From: Chinchilla lanigera
Taxonomy: Eukaryota; Chordata; Mammalia; Rodentia; Chinchillidae
Assembly (NCBI RefSeq): GCF_000276665.1
Contig: NW_004955436.1
Span: forward strand, 17,431,905-17,495,904
DNA: 64,000 nt
Direction: 5' to 3'
Every line of letters begins with the position of its first letter. The stretch's first letter is position 1. The position numbers and the translations under genes were made by a program. This document shows, piece after piece, positions 1 to 11,161 of the stretch. The notes below the pieces were generated by a model. That model saw nothing but the letters and a program-made list of their open reading frames with translations. It searched no databases and was not told the origin of the DNA.

Positions 1-1460
1 GGAGTCAGCAGGGTTAGAAGCTCGGGTCACATGGTGGCTTTAAGGAAGGCCTTTGAAAAAGCAGGAGATTGGGAGCTCGGGGAAAGCTCACTGGGTAGAT
101 AGAAAGCTGGAGATAATTGTATTTTTAGTGGAAATATTTTAGTCTAGTTTTTTCACTTGAAAGAAGATACATTTTCTAGAAGAGAAAGAACTCTGTGGGC
201 TTAATTGTCCTAAGAGCTGAAAGCAGGTCCTCAGAGGCCATCTTTTCAAATACAGGAGATGAAACATGAGTCCATTAATTTTCATGAAAGGCATTCTTCT
301 GCCTCTGCTAAAACTAGATGATACTGTCTGATGTCCTCCAAACCAAAGAAGCACAGGAATACCCACTAATGACAAGTGGAGAGGGGTGTGCGAAATGTCC
401 AAATAGGCTGCTGATTATCTACCTTCATCTCAGAATTCCCTTGGCTGCAGAACTTCATTGAAAAAGATTTCCCTCTCCAAAACTGTAGATTTTTTTAAAA
501 AAAGACTAGACATTAAAAAATTCTTGATGTGGAGATTTACAGATATTAAAATAATGAATTGCCCTCAACTACATTTCCTGCTAAACTGCAGCCGGACTCC
601 TTTGTGAGCTAGGTAAGGCTATATCCCAAATTAGTTCCTTCTGTTACTGAGATTAGTTTTATGTGCATGTAGAGGTATTCATGAGGTTATACGGTATGCC
701 ATTAAAGAACTTATCTTTCTCCAGAGGGAATACATTTAAGAAAGTCCAGGAACACGTAGTACCAACTATGAAGAAAGACCTAAGCCTTTTAACTATGAAA
801 CTTAAGTTAAAAACTTCTGGCCTCAAGAAGCTTGAACCCCATGGGGGGAGAAAATGATGGATGTCTTAAGCTTGATCCAGACTGTCCTAGGGCAGTAAGG
901 ATGACTTAGATTTGAGCTCCAGTAATTTAGGGGATCCCAGAGGTAGAGAAAGGAAAAGCTAGAACTGCTGGCAAGGAGACATACGTTATTTTATAACTAC
1001 TGTAGCCTGGTAGAGGTAAAAGGAATCTGCAGAGTGGCTGTGGCTCAAGTTATGCCAGCCCAGTTGTGCCCAGTTGGTGGGTGGCGGGACTCAAGGTGGA
1101 GCCCATTTGTAGTCAAACAGAGGCAACACATTGGGCAAAATGGGCAGGTCTTGGTGGTATAGGTTAGTTTTCCCTATTTGTAATGAAGTGCTAAAGCAAA
1201 CCTTTCTCTTTTATGTGGAAGACCATTTCAAAGGAAGGGCACCAAATGCCTTTAATGGTGTAAAGCTCGCAGGCCCCAGTCAACCTGGACTTTTAAAGGA
1301 CAGTAATGATCCCTGAGAAGAGAAGCTTCTTTGTCGCTAATGTAGGACACGTTGGTGACTGTGTCTGGTGGCAAAGGCTTGCCTGTCAGTCCTACTTGAG
1401 GCTCAGCTGTCCCCACTGGGAGGGTCAGATTCCTCTTTGACCTTTGTTCTTTCTCACTGG
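1..1460. other. Unique sequence, nothing recognised
   Basis: This is AT-rich single-copy-looking DNA. Short open frames occur on both strands, but none has a recognisable domain, and I could not pair any with convincing splice sites. No SINE, LINE or LTR was recognised. Confidence 0.5.
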
Positions 1461-1466
1461 AGTCTT

Positions 1467-1486
1467 TTTTTTTTTTTTTTTTTTTG
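1467..1486. repeat. Poly(T) tract
   Basis: A run of about 20 T lies in otherwise mixed sequence. It could be the reverse complement of a retroposon poly(A) tail whose body would lie to the right, from 1487. No known SINE body is recognisable there, so it is annotated only as a homopolymer. Confidence 0.8.
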
Positions 1487-1794
1487 TGAGGCCTCACTTC
1501 TCAAGGTCTGTGGGACTCCTAGGAGGAGCATTGATTTAGGGTCCTGGTGAGAATAACTGAAGTGGCTTGACATTCTCCTGTATTTGTGGTGGGAATTCAT
1601 TTCTGTTGGAAAGAAAGGAAATTGAAATAAGAAAACTGAGCTTACAGTACTGGGAAATATTTTTTACTTTGGGGACAAATAGGATCTAATGATGGAGACT
1701 ACAAAGTATAGTGGAGGGTAGGCAGAAGGGAAGAAATGTGCAGTAATAGAGATGGATTCCAAAGTGTCCAAATATTACCAATTTCGTGTATTCC

Positions 1795-1895
1795 AGTGAT
1801 AGTGGGGGGTGTTCTGTGCTCATCTCTGTGGACACGACAATGAACTAGACATAGTCCTTGCTCTCAAAAATTCATTAGAAATCAGCGACCATGGC
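1795..1895 (+). repeat. MIR SINE fragment
   Basis: The stretch around 1830-1880 reads like the MIR core: an animal-like 'gacaatgaactagacatagt' segment is followed by the 'ccttgctctcaaaaattcat' segment. It is diverged, as expected of an ancient tRNA-derived SINE. No target-site duplication survives. The 1900-2330 interval to its right holds nothing else I recognise. Confidence 0.5.
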
Positions 1896-2364
1896 CCTTG
1901 GTGGGATTACATCTTAACCTAGAGGAACAGAGGAAGCAACCTGTAAGGTGAGCCACGTCTGGAAAGGGGCACGGGAGAGTCAGGTAGAGCAGAAGCTGTG
2001 GAAGGCTGATGAGATTGTTGCTGAAGTGTCTGCCTATGTGGACCACAGGTGCGGAGACAGCTGAAGTCAGGTGGCTGGAAACGATAGCAATCAAGAGGCC
2101 AGCGTTCAACACGAGAGCAGCAAGCCACTCCAGCAGCTGTGGGGAGGTGGAAAACATGGAGAAGCAGAAGCCTGCTATTAGCAGGGGGTGATCTGAGTGT
2201 GAGACAGAGGAGAAGGAAAAGGTCTGAGGAGATAGTGGGTTCAATTTGGAATGTTAGTGGAGAGTTCTAGAGGGGGTGGATGGGGTTTATTCTAATAGTG
2301 ACTCATGGAATATTTGTGTGTAATTTATTATTATGCTGAAAGTCCATGTCCTTCCTCAAACAAA

Positions 2365-2655
2365 TCTACTGTGTCTTTCAACTGCCACTGCTACAGCAAG
2401 CTTCTGCTTCCTCAACACCAAGTCTACTCCTATCTCTCAGACAGCATCACTGACTCTGATTACTCTGCCTGTGGTCAGTAACTTACCCACATTCCACTGC
2501 AGGACTCTTCTTAAAATACAATTTTTAATAGGTTTCTTTGAAGATCTGTAACTCTCACTGGCTACCCATTGCTATAGTTTAAGGGTGTGTTACTCCATAA
2601 AATAAGAAATTGCCCTTGTCATAGACTTTACAACTTACTACGGACGTCATAGATG
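2365..2655 (+). repeat. L2 (LINE2) fragment
   Basis: The order of short motifs matches the 3' part of L2: the 'caactgccactgctacagca' region, then 'cattccactgcagga', 'cttcttaaaatacaa' and 'ctcactggctacccattgct'. It is diverged and broken. The frame at 2333-2551 lies inside this element and is not a host gene. Confidence 0.55.
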
Positions 2656-2734
2656 GAGTCTCTGAGTTCTTACAAAGCCCATATGGTGAACGATAGATGT
2701 TGCTCTCTTAACATTTATAAATGCCATCAGAGAG

Positions 2735-2818
2735 GACCAGAAAGCTTAAATGGTGTGCCCAGAGCCAGGAACAGACTTCAGGTCCTCTTGAGTCCGAGTT
2801 CTTGCCTAGGGAGCCCCA
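2735..2818 (+). repeat. MIR SINE fragment
   Basis: The segment 'gtgcccagagccaggaacag' followed by 'acttcaggtcctcttgagtc' resembles the right half of MIR, the part usually reading as transferred clinical-style 'cacagctagtaag...gagccaggact'. It is short and diverged. Confidence 0.4.
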
Positions 2819-2819
2819 T

Positions 2820-5780
2820 CTCAATTCTAGCCTGAGGGTTTCTGTATTTAGAACGATGAGAAGTCCCTTCAGTCCTCGCAGCATTGCAGAGAGAGGCCGC
2901 TCGGCATCCCTACAGTCACTCTTCTGTCACCGCTCAGACGTTGTCATCTACGGCTGTCAGCTGAGACACATTTCCTGGCTGATTTTCCCTTAGATTGGGA
3001 AAAGCCTGTCTCCTGCCAGGACATCTGGGGAGGCACAGAAAACACTCTGTACTTCCCTGATGTCATCCTCAGTGCCTGCTTCTCTCATATGGAACTTGGA
3101 GAGGGCTGTCGCTAACATCGCCCTGGTTTTTGGATGGCTTTTGACGGCTGCCAGGACCTATTGTCCCTCTCCCAGCTGCTCCTGCTGGAAGGTGTGCCTC
3201 ACAAACAGGCTCTGGGTTTTTACCCTGAGTGGCTCAGGGTCTGAACACTTATTTCAGAATGTGTTCTGAGTTGTCCTGTTAATGGACATCTACATTTTTA
3301 CCCACTCAGATACGCGCAGCTTTGGAAAGTACTGTGTACAGAGGGTGAAGACTTGCCCTTTGAAATCCATGTTAAAATCAGGGACATTTGTTAGCAGCTC
3401 AGTGATTAATGAGTCTGTGTTATCGCAATTTTAGAGCACACTCTGTTTCCATCATTCTCTCATTGTACCAGAGCCAATGTCATTTGGATTTTGACAGAGT
3501 TTTTTGGAGACAGTTTACTGCATCAGAGGTTTAAATGATATCAAAAATATGCTTGACAATTGTCTAGAATAACAGGAATTGACGCTGTTCCTATAAAAAT
3601 TGGTGAAGGAAATATGTGCATGAGGATTAGTTAAATAGTACAAGAGGGTTGTATTGCCATTTGGGACTGTTGTTAAGCCATATAGCTATGAAATTCCAGC
3701 ATCTGTTCAAAAATTGTCTCTTGCTTCCTTTGAGGAGGGTTTCCATGATGAAAAGGTGCAGCTTTGTGATGAGGAAAGATGCAGAAGAATAGTTGTAACG
3801 TGTGTATGAGCTTAGGTGACAATCACCATTGATTTTCATCCCCTTCAAATGGTAAACTCCTTTTGGGGACAGTGGAATAGTTCCTTTAGAGGCTGAGACA
3901 CCTGCCTCTTCATTTTTCTAGTGATGTCCTCTGTTGCAGTTAAAAAATCTGTAAAGTTATGGGGGAAGGAGTGGGAAGACTCAAATGCCAAACTGGAGTT
4001 TTTCTCTTTATTTTCTGTAAGTAAAGAGCAATGTAATATAACACGCTGGGTGCAGAAATAATTTGGATTGTGGTAGTAAACCACTTTAGGGAGGAAATAG
4101 TATTCAAATACTCTTGAATAGAAATGCTTCTGAAATGGAATTTTAACTTCAAATTGTTGATGTTACATTATTTACCTGTTACGTAATTCAAAAAATTTTC
4201 AATTCATTGAGCTATTCACTGGAAATACTGATTTATGTAATGACCATCATTTCTTCACTGGGTGTCTTTGCAATTAGCTGGCCAGTTAATAAAAATTGAA
4301 CAAACAAAGTATTAAAAGTAATCAGACATATGTGAGCTTTTTAGTACACATGTCAGAAGACATACTAAATTAAAAAATGGCGAAGTAGACAAGTTTATAT
4401 TTTTAAACAATATTATCCATAATAAAGGAAGCCTGCTGGTAATATATAATAATAAAGAAAAGAGCAAAGATAGACGATGTTGATATTTTGGTAGATGCTG
4501 TTCTGCTTCTTTAAAAAAAAGACCTCAACTGATATATCCTGTGATAGAAATTTTCAAAAATGCTTAACCTTTTTGTATTTCACCACATTATTTTTTCCTG
4601 CCTTGTTGAATGACTTTTGGCATCAGGATTTGAAATCATTCTAACTGGCTGTGTCTTTGTGGTTTTCTAAGAGCTGCCGGTGGCCTCTTCATCCCCAGGG
4701 TTGCCTTCCACTAATGCAGGCTCTCCGCGCTGCACCTTCATGTTGAACTTATGGCCTACTGTCAAACTGAGCTTGCCATAACTCTCTTTCAGCACCTGTC
4801 TTTCCTGCTTGCTATTTTTCAAGAGAAATCTTTACTGTCCACAGGACAAGAGATGATTTAGAGTCATAGAAGCAGCACAGGAAGTGGAATCTGGAGACCT
4901 ACCTGCCTTTCATTTTTGCTTGACTTTTATCTTGCTTTGGCAACAACTCTATATGACTTTACGAACGGTCCTGTGTTCTTCATTCTCTGTGCATCTTGCC
5001 AAAGTCAGCAGTCATCCTTTGTTTTTGTCTTTTCAGTTCTTGACATTGGGAAGAGTGGGTTAGCGTGCCTGGCTTAATGAAATAAATTCTCCTTTCTCCT
5101 AGATTCCAGGACCCGGGCCTTTCAGGGCTTTTCTCTCACCTCCCATCCTCAGTCTAGTTTGCTAGACTGGTCCTGAATATTGCAGTCTCCCAGAGTTCTC
5201 TCTTAAAATCTCTTATCTTCTGTCTCCAAAATTTCTAGCAGAAATCAAGTAAGCATACAATTTAAATATTGATATGCTGATAGCTTTCAAAGTTTTAGCT
5301 CCATAAATGGATCTGCCCCTGAATTCCCGACTTGTCTACTTCCCGAATACATGCCCTCGGCTGTCTGATGGGAATCTCAAAGTTAGAACTAACTAAAGAG
5401 AGGTCTCCATGTCTCCCATGCAGCCACATTCCACAACCATTTTCCTTTTTCTCCTTTGGTCTGTGTCTCTGTTAGAGGATTGCAACTGTTTCATGCAGAC
5501 ATGTCTTACCTGTCCTCCTAGATGCTCTTAATCATGGGCTGTGAATTGTAGTCATAACTCCTGAATCGCCATGGCAGCTGTTATGGTTCTAGCATGTAGG
5601 CTACACACAGCACATGACTTATACTAACAGGAAGGGCATGGTGTCCTCTAGAAAAATGATGGCAGACAAATTAGAATGCTTGCTCCATTTACTAATTCAT
5701 ACGGAACAAAATAGATATTTAAGAAACCAAACAAAAAGGTATATCCTTATTTAGCCAGAACTGGAGGGGAAAACAAATGC
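2820..5780. other. Unique sequence, nothing recognised
   Basis: About 3 kb of AT-rich DNA has no repeat I could identify. Open frames at 3060-3269, 3627-3848 and 3845-4152 are short and low in complexity, and lack recognisable domains or paired splice sites. Confidence 0.45.
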
Positions 5781-5795
5781 TAAAATTGGAAATTT

Positions 5796-5908
5796 TTTTT
5801 TTGTTTGTTTGTTTTGTTTTGGTTTTTTTCTCCGGTACCGGGAACCGAACTCACGACCTTGCGCTTGCCAGGCAGGCGCTTTTGCCGCTGAGCTAAATCC
5901 CCAGCCCC
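5796..5908 (-). repeat. ID-type SINE (tRNA-Ala-derived)
   Basis: Read on the minus strand, this is a near-complete ID element. It starts with 'ggggctggggatttagctca' (A-box region), passes through 'gcgcctgcctggcaagcgca' and ends with 'gagttcggttcccggtaccg' (B-box region). A T/G-rich tail follows on the plus-strand left side (5796-5832). It is flanked by a perfect 15-bp target-site duplication, taaaattggaaattt, at 5781-5795 and 5909-5923, which indicates L1-mediated insertion and relatively young age. Confidence 0.93.
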
Positions 5909-5923
5909 TAAAATTGGAAATTT

Positions 5924-6872
5924 AGACTATTGATGATATAATATTTTAAAACATTTACTAAATTTGCTAAAAAATATCTTGTAAAAGTTTTATTTTATTT
6001 GCTTTCATATCAAATATATTGATGATAGTTGCAAACAGAAGTGGCCATTGCTTTTATTAGTAACTAAGGGTAAAGCTCGAGTTAGGTTTTTAATTTGGTT
6101 CAATTTGTTCAGGTATTTGGAATTTAGAGAAGCTCTATGAAAATATCCCGCCTACACATTTTGAATATCCTCTTCCTGCTTATCTTCAGAACAGCTTGAT
6201 TCTTTTAATAGCAAATGGCTGAGTGGGGGGGAACCATTTGTAGTGGGTAAATTTAAGTACAGTGTGTCCTCCTGTTCCCAGCTGAAGTCATGTTAACTGC
6301 TCAGGGATCACTGTTGTTTCTTTTTGATGTGGGTCAGATCCTGGAGAACTCAGTATTTGTAAAGAATATTGCTCGTTCCTTCCACCACTGGAGCAATACT
6401 GGAAAGCTTCAGAAAGTTCAGGGACTAAGGAACACCTCATCTATTCATTTTATAAATATGTTGATTTATTAGCATCCTTTCAGAGACTGCTCTAAAAATT
6501 CCCCTGGGCCAGCATAGGAAGAGCTAGTGTTGAGGAAAGTCAGTCTTGTTGGATTATGTAATATGTGAACCTAATGCATGCTTAATTTAGTAAGTTCACA
6601 TGGCGAATTTCTCTCCATCAAGAGTGGCTGGAAAATGTGTACTCAGAATTACAAGTAACCAGATTTTCCATCCATGATTTAACTCTTTTCAAATGATTTA
6701 GTCACATATAATAATTTAAAGAATTAATAGCCTAGTAGCTTCTTAGAGGCCCAATTATGCATCAGTTATTGGGGGATAGTACTGTCATTCTAAATACTGG
6801 GCTGATTGGATGAATGCTAAGTCTATCTCAGAGTTTTCTGTTTTGAATAAAAATTTTGTTTTCTTTTTCTTT
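5924..6872. other. Unique sequence, nothing recognised
   Basis: AT-rich DNA in which I see no repeat, exon or RNA gene. The frame at 6290-6472 has no recognisable domain. Confidence 0.45.
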
Positions 6873-6948
6873 TTGTGCTCCTGGCAATGAAAGCAGGGTC
6901 TCTTGCGTGCTTAGGCAAGTGCTCTACCACTGAGCTTCATTCCAGGTC
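6873..6948 (-). repeat. Old, diverged ID-type SINE
   Basis: The minus-strand reading keeps the order of ID landmarks: 'cagtggtagagcacttgcct' and 'aagcacgcaagagaccctgc' in degenerate form. The 'ggtac' 3' junction seen in the younger copies is missing and no target-site duplication survives. It is an older ID or dimeric-ID relic. Confidence 0.6.
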
Positions 6949-9388
6949 CTCATAGTTTGTTCTCAAGGTATCTATTTCTTTTTGAAAAAAAAAAAAGAGG
7001 AAACAATCCATTTCCATAAAGTTGGATTTGGGACAATGGCCTTTTTTCCCTAGTAAGTAGACATAAAGGATTTCTTAGAAGGTTACTATAGCTTTGTATT
7101 GAGTGCCGGAGTGTGTTTGCTAGGTCCACTATCTAGTATTCAGAGCTGGCACATCTGTTTTGTATTCCTGTGCAACAGCCTCTTGCTGGAGTCTCAGCTG
7201 TGTGATATTTGTAAAAAGATTTGTTGTGTAATGCTTCAGAATTGGCATTGAAATTTCTTTCTGCTAGGAGATATTGCTGGTACAGGTGATAGGAAAATTG
7301 TATCATATGCCTGCTCTTATGACCTTGCTGATCATTTAGAAAATTAACATCTATAGAAGTTGGGGTTGGAGACTCTGAAGACAGGGAGAAACAGTGGATT
7401 TGGGGTGTTTCTAGCGAGCGTGGTAGGAACCACTGGGATAATACAATGAAAAATGTCAAATAGTAAATTTAGGAACTGGTAAGAAAATACTGCATAAAAT
7501 CTTACTTCAACCCTCAGTGTCACCCATAAAAGGACTGACTTCGAGAGCAGGGACGGAATGGTTTGATTCTGACCTGGTTTGGTAGGATGTACTTTCACCT
7601 TTTGTTTTTAAGTAAAGAGACGAACACCATTTAAATGAGGATGCACCCTGTGCTACCTGTGGTTCTCTTTCTGGTGAGCAGTGATGCACCCCTGATGCAC
7701 CAGCACCATCTGTGCACTTGAGCAGAACAAGAGGGCACTGATTTATATTTTAAAAGAAATGGAGTCTGGAAGGTTCCATATCACTGTCCATTTTGATCAG
7801 CTTTTGCCAACAGCTCCCTCCCTCAGACTTTGTTCTTGATTGATCATAACTGTTTAGGGATTTTGTTGCTTTATAGTCATGACTTCAGAGACCCATTGCT
7901 CAGACATAGGACATCCTTATGTTATTCAGGTTCAATGATACTTAGTCTAAAACAGATTAGTTACTAAAATCTCAGTGAATATTTAACCACTGACTTGTTC
8001 CCAAGGTATATACTCATTGGTTTAGAAATAATTTCCCAAACTACTGAAGATAAGGAAGGTCATTCCTGGATCCACAATGTCTCCATTGTTACCTGCTTGT
8101 GTATGTGAGAGACATCAGCTGATACCTACACACTGGTCCAGCTACTCAATCAAACCACTTCCTGGGGTTTTCTCAGGTCCTGGCAGTGATTGAGAAGATA
8201 CCACAGTATGTTCTAAGGACTGCCTCCTGCCTGTTATTCTTGGTCTAAATAACCAGAAGCTGTCAAGTTCAAAAGGAACGTTTTTGTTGCAGTGCTGTTA
8301 AATCAATGGTTCACTTTTGCTCAGTGTGCCATTTCGCCTGAATTAGATGGGCTTGTCTGTGTGCTTTCTCTCATGTTTCTAAAAGACATTTATTTTATAG
8401 GAATGGACTAACTGCCTCATTTCTACCAGTTAATCAATCCATCCAGTCCTTTGGATTGAGTCCACAATACAAAGTGCTATGACAAGACTGGGGAGATACA
8501 AGCAAACCAGGGCAATGTAGCTGCCTGTGTGGACTAGTAGTAGCTGGGGAGAGAAGAGATAAAAATGACAGAGGCCAAATAGGGTGTTAATGTGAACATA
8601 TACCATTGCACTTTTATACATATGTATTTCTGTGATTTTTTTTTTTTTTTTTTTAGAGTCCATACACTTGTTGTGTTCCATAAGGTATATTTTGTATTTT
8701 TGGGACCTTATTGGTGATATAAAAATGCTGACAGTGTTATTTTTATAAATCTTTTAAGAAAATATTTGAAAATTATTTTGAAATTACAAGATAGATGTTT
8801 ATATCCTTCAGAACCCTCAGACTTTTATTTTTGGCCATGGAACAATCAACTAAGACATTAGGTCTTTTCTTGATTATTCTAACACTTGCCTTGCATTTTC
8901 CCTCCCAGTACTTGCAAATCTCCCACCTCCCCTAGAGGTTGGATGCTCTAATCTAATAAAACAATGTATATGGGAGCTTTCTGTAAGCAGGAAGGTGTTG
9001 CGAGCAGTGTGTTATTTTTACCTTTGTCACCACTATTTTCATGAATTCACTGCTTTGCAGCATCCCACCATGCATACCAGTAATTCACTTCAGCAATGCC
9101 AGATGTGATTGCGAGTATCTCAGTGGAGATACTTTCTTTTTGGGCTTAGCAAGATTGGACTTGCTGGTGAGCCCCTGTTTAGGAAAAGTTAGATCATGAA
9201 TCCTTCTCAGAGTGTCTTTGATGGAGATAAAGGGGAGCAGAAAAGGTGATGGTGAGGTACCAGTAGGAAGGGAAAAGAGTCAGCATATCTATGTTTCATG
9301 ATAATTGTGCATTGCTTGGTTGTCCACAGCAAGGCTCACTTTTATAAAAATCAGTGTTTAGATGTACGCTATTTTTTAAAAGGGAGGC
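6949..9388. other. Unique sequence, nothing recognised
   Basis: Mostly unique DNA. It contains a short A run near 6985 and a poly(T) tract of about 18 at 8637-8654, without a recognisable SINE body beside either. The overlapping minus-strand frames at 7133-7689 have no known domain. Confidence 0.45.
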
Positions 9389-9605
9389 CATTCTCCATAG
9401 TGGTTAAGAGTGTGAGCTGTATAATTAAGTCGCCTTGCCTCTCATCCTGGTCCCTTTACTTCTAGCCCCGTGAAAATTGGCAAGCTTGTAGTCGCTGTGT
9501 CTCTCAGCTTGCTTAACCATAGAATGGGGCTGTTGTTACCAGATATGGCTGTTGTGACCCTTAAGGGAAGCTGTGCGCTGGAAGCACTTGGCACTCAGTG
9601 TAAAT
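9389..9605 (+). repeat. MIR SINE, nearly full length
   Basis: The sequence follows MIR from its left end ('gtggttaagagtgtgagctg') through the core ('cttaaccatagaatggggct') to the right end ('gcacttggcactcagtgtaa'). This is one of the better-preserved MIR copies in the window. It overlaps the right-hand end of a 200-codon minus-strand open frame (9561-10163), which I do not consider a gene. Confidence 0.75.
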
Positions 9606-10950
9606 AACAAAAGGAAATGAAGTGCATGTGAAGTGGTGGAATGGATCTTCAGAACCTCCAGACCGTTCTGTTTCTATTTGATGAAGTTCGTTTGACTGAG
9701 AGGATCTGTCTCTTGAGAGGAAAAGCAGGGAGGGGAGAGTGGAGAGTAGGAGGATGCTGTGGAAGGTCAGATAAAGGTGAGGTTGTACTGTACGGTCTGC
9801 AAAAAAACAGCGTAGAGAAAGTTCTTTCCGAAACCTACATCTCCTTGAATCATCATAACAAGCCCTAGTTTGCAGATGTGGCGACTGTGCCTCAGAGACA
9901 AGGACCGGTCGTCTCTGAGTGGTTTTGGCTACCATTCCCTTCTGTGTGATGACACACACCGATCTTGCTTCTGCCTTATGAGAATGGCCATGTCTGTGAC
10001 AACCTTTGGTGCTAAATCCCATAGGAGAGGTGCGTTGTGTGCTGTTGCAGAATGAGGTGTTTATAAGTGAGATCCTGGGACCTTCCTCCTGAGACACCAG
10101 AGATGAAATCCACAGCCTTTCACAACCGGCCTGGACACCCCTACTAGATGTCAATGTCCCCACTCTTTTGTGGCCTCGGAGAGAAGCTTGTATTTAATTT
10201 CTGTGAAGGGCTATTTTTGATCAGTGTACTGGTGGAGAAATTATGTGTCAGCTTTTCCTTTTTGCTAAGAAGGAAAGTCATGATCACATATGTAGTGGTT
10301 GAACGCGTACTATAAAATACTAGTAGTGTCAGTGAGATGTTAACCCAGGCCTTTTTGGGTTATTGTATCAATAAACTTGAAATTAGTGAGTAGGTGACTG
10401 ATATATATAGAATCTGTACCTTAGTTTGATTTAACTGGGGTCTCTTGATTATGATTCAAATGTAAGATATTTTTATATTTTTTTTTTAGGCTAAAAGATT
10501 ATAAAGAGCTTTATAAAAGTTGGATTATACTGACATTTTATAATGTCAGGTTAAAAGTTAAGTGAATTAAGATGTAGGAAAGTGATCAGAGAAAATTTAG
10601 TATAGTACTTTAGGATTAACAAAACTACTAAAAATTAATAAAAACAATAAAATTTAAAATGGAGGAATAACTGATTTTAGTATTACTTTTGCATATACAA
10701 TTTTTATAATACTCTGAATTAAAAATTTGCATATAGCTCATAATAAATATTTATCAAATAAGTGACTTTATGGATATAGAGTAAAATTTGTTCTTATGCA
10801 GTACAGTTTGATTAGTCGTAATACATAATGAAGTCATAGCACAGCACAATTTTATTTTACCTACATGCCACTTTTTTTCAGAGGAGGAGATAAGTGACTG
10901 GAAGGCACGATATTATCAATACTTGTATCTTTTGTGTGTAATGTCTAGGC
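9606..10950. other. Unique sequence, nothing recognised
   Basis: Apparently single-copy DNA. The 200-codon minus-strand frame at 9561-10163 is the longest in the window. It begins in unique DNA, ends inside a MIR, has no family resemblance and shows no splice context. Confidence 0.45.
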
Positions 10951-11161
10951 CAGGATTTCTCAACCTTGGCACTGTCGATGTTAGGCTCTAAGTAGTTCTT
11001 TGTTGTGGGGGATTGTCATGCAGTGAACGATATTTAGCAGTACTGCACCCAGCTAATACCAGTAGTATTCTCGTCTCCCCAGTTGTGATAGTCAGAAGTG
11101 TTCCCAAACATGGTCAAATGTCCCAAAGAGAGCAGAAAGCATCCCTGATTGAGAATCACTG
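10951..11161 (+). mobile_element. MER20 (hAT-type DNA transposon), near full length
   Basis: It starts 'caggatttctcaaccttggc' and ends 'ttgagaatcactg', the inverted terminal sequences of this non-autonomous hAT family. Between them are the typical 'attctttgttgtggggga'-like and 'atgtttagcagcat'-like segments in diverged form, then 'cccagttgtgatagtcagaa' and 'caaatgtccc'. At about 211 bp it is close to the usual 219 bp. The expected 8-bp target duplication has decayed. Confidence 0.8.

Noticed and set aside
4786..4860. Possible REST/NRSF-like motif ('tttcagcacctgtctttcc')
   Set aside because: Only the left half resembles the consensus; the right half diverges.
5833..5908. tRNA-like A-box and B-box sequence
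   Set aside because: The tail, truncated cloverleaf and target duplication show it is an ID SINE derived from tRNA-Ala, not a tRNA gene. The same applies to the other ID copies.
9561..10163. The longest open frame in the window, 200 codons on the minus strand
   Set aside because: It ends within a MIR, has no recognisable domain, and its composition (Ser/His/Arg/Cys-rich) fits a chance frame. No splice context was found.
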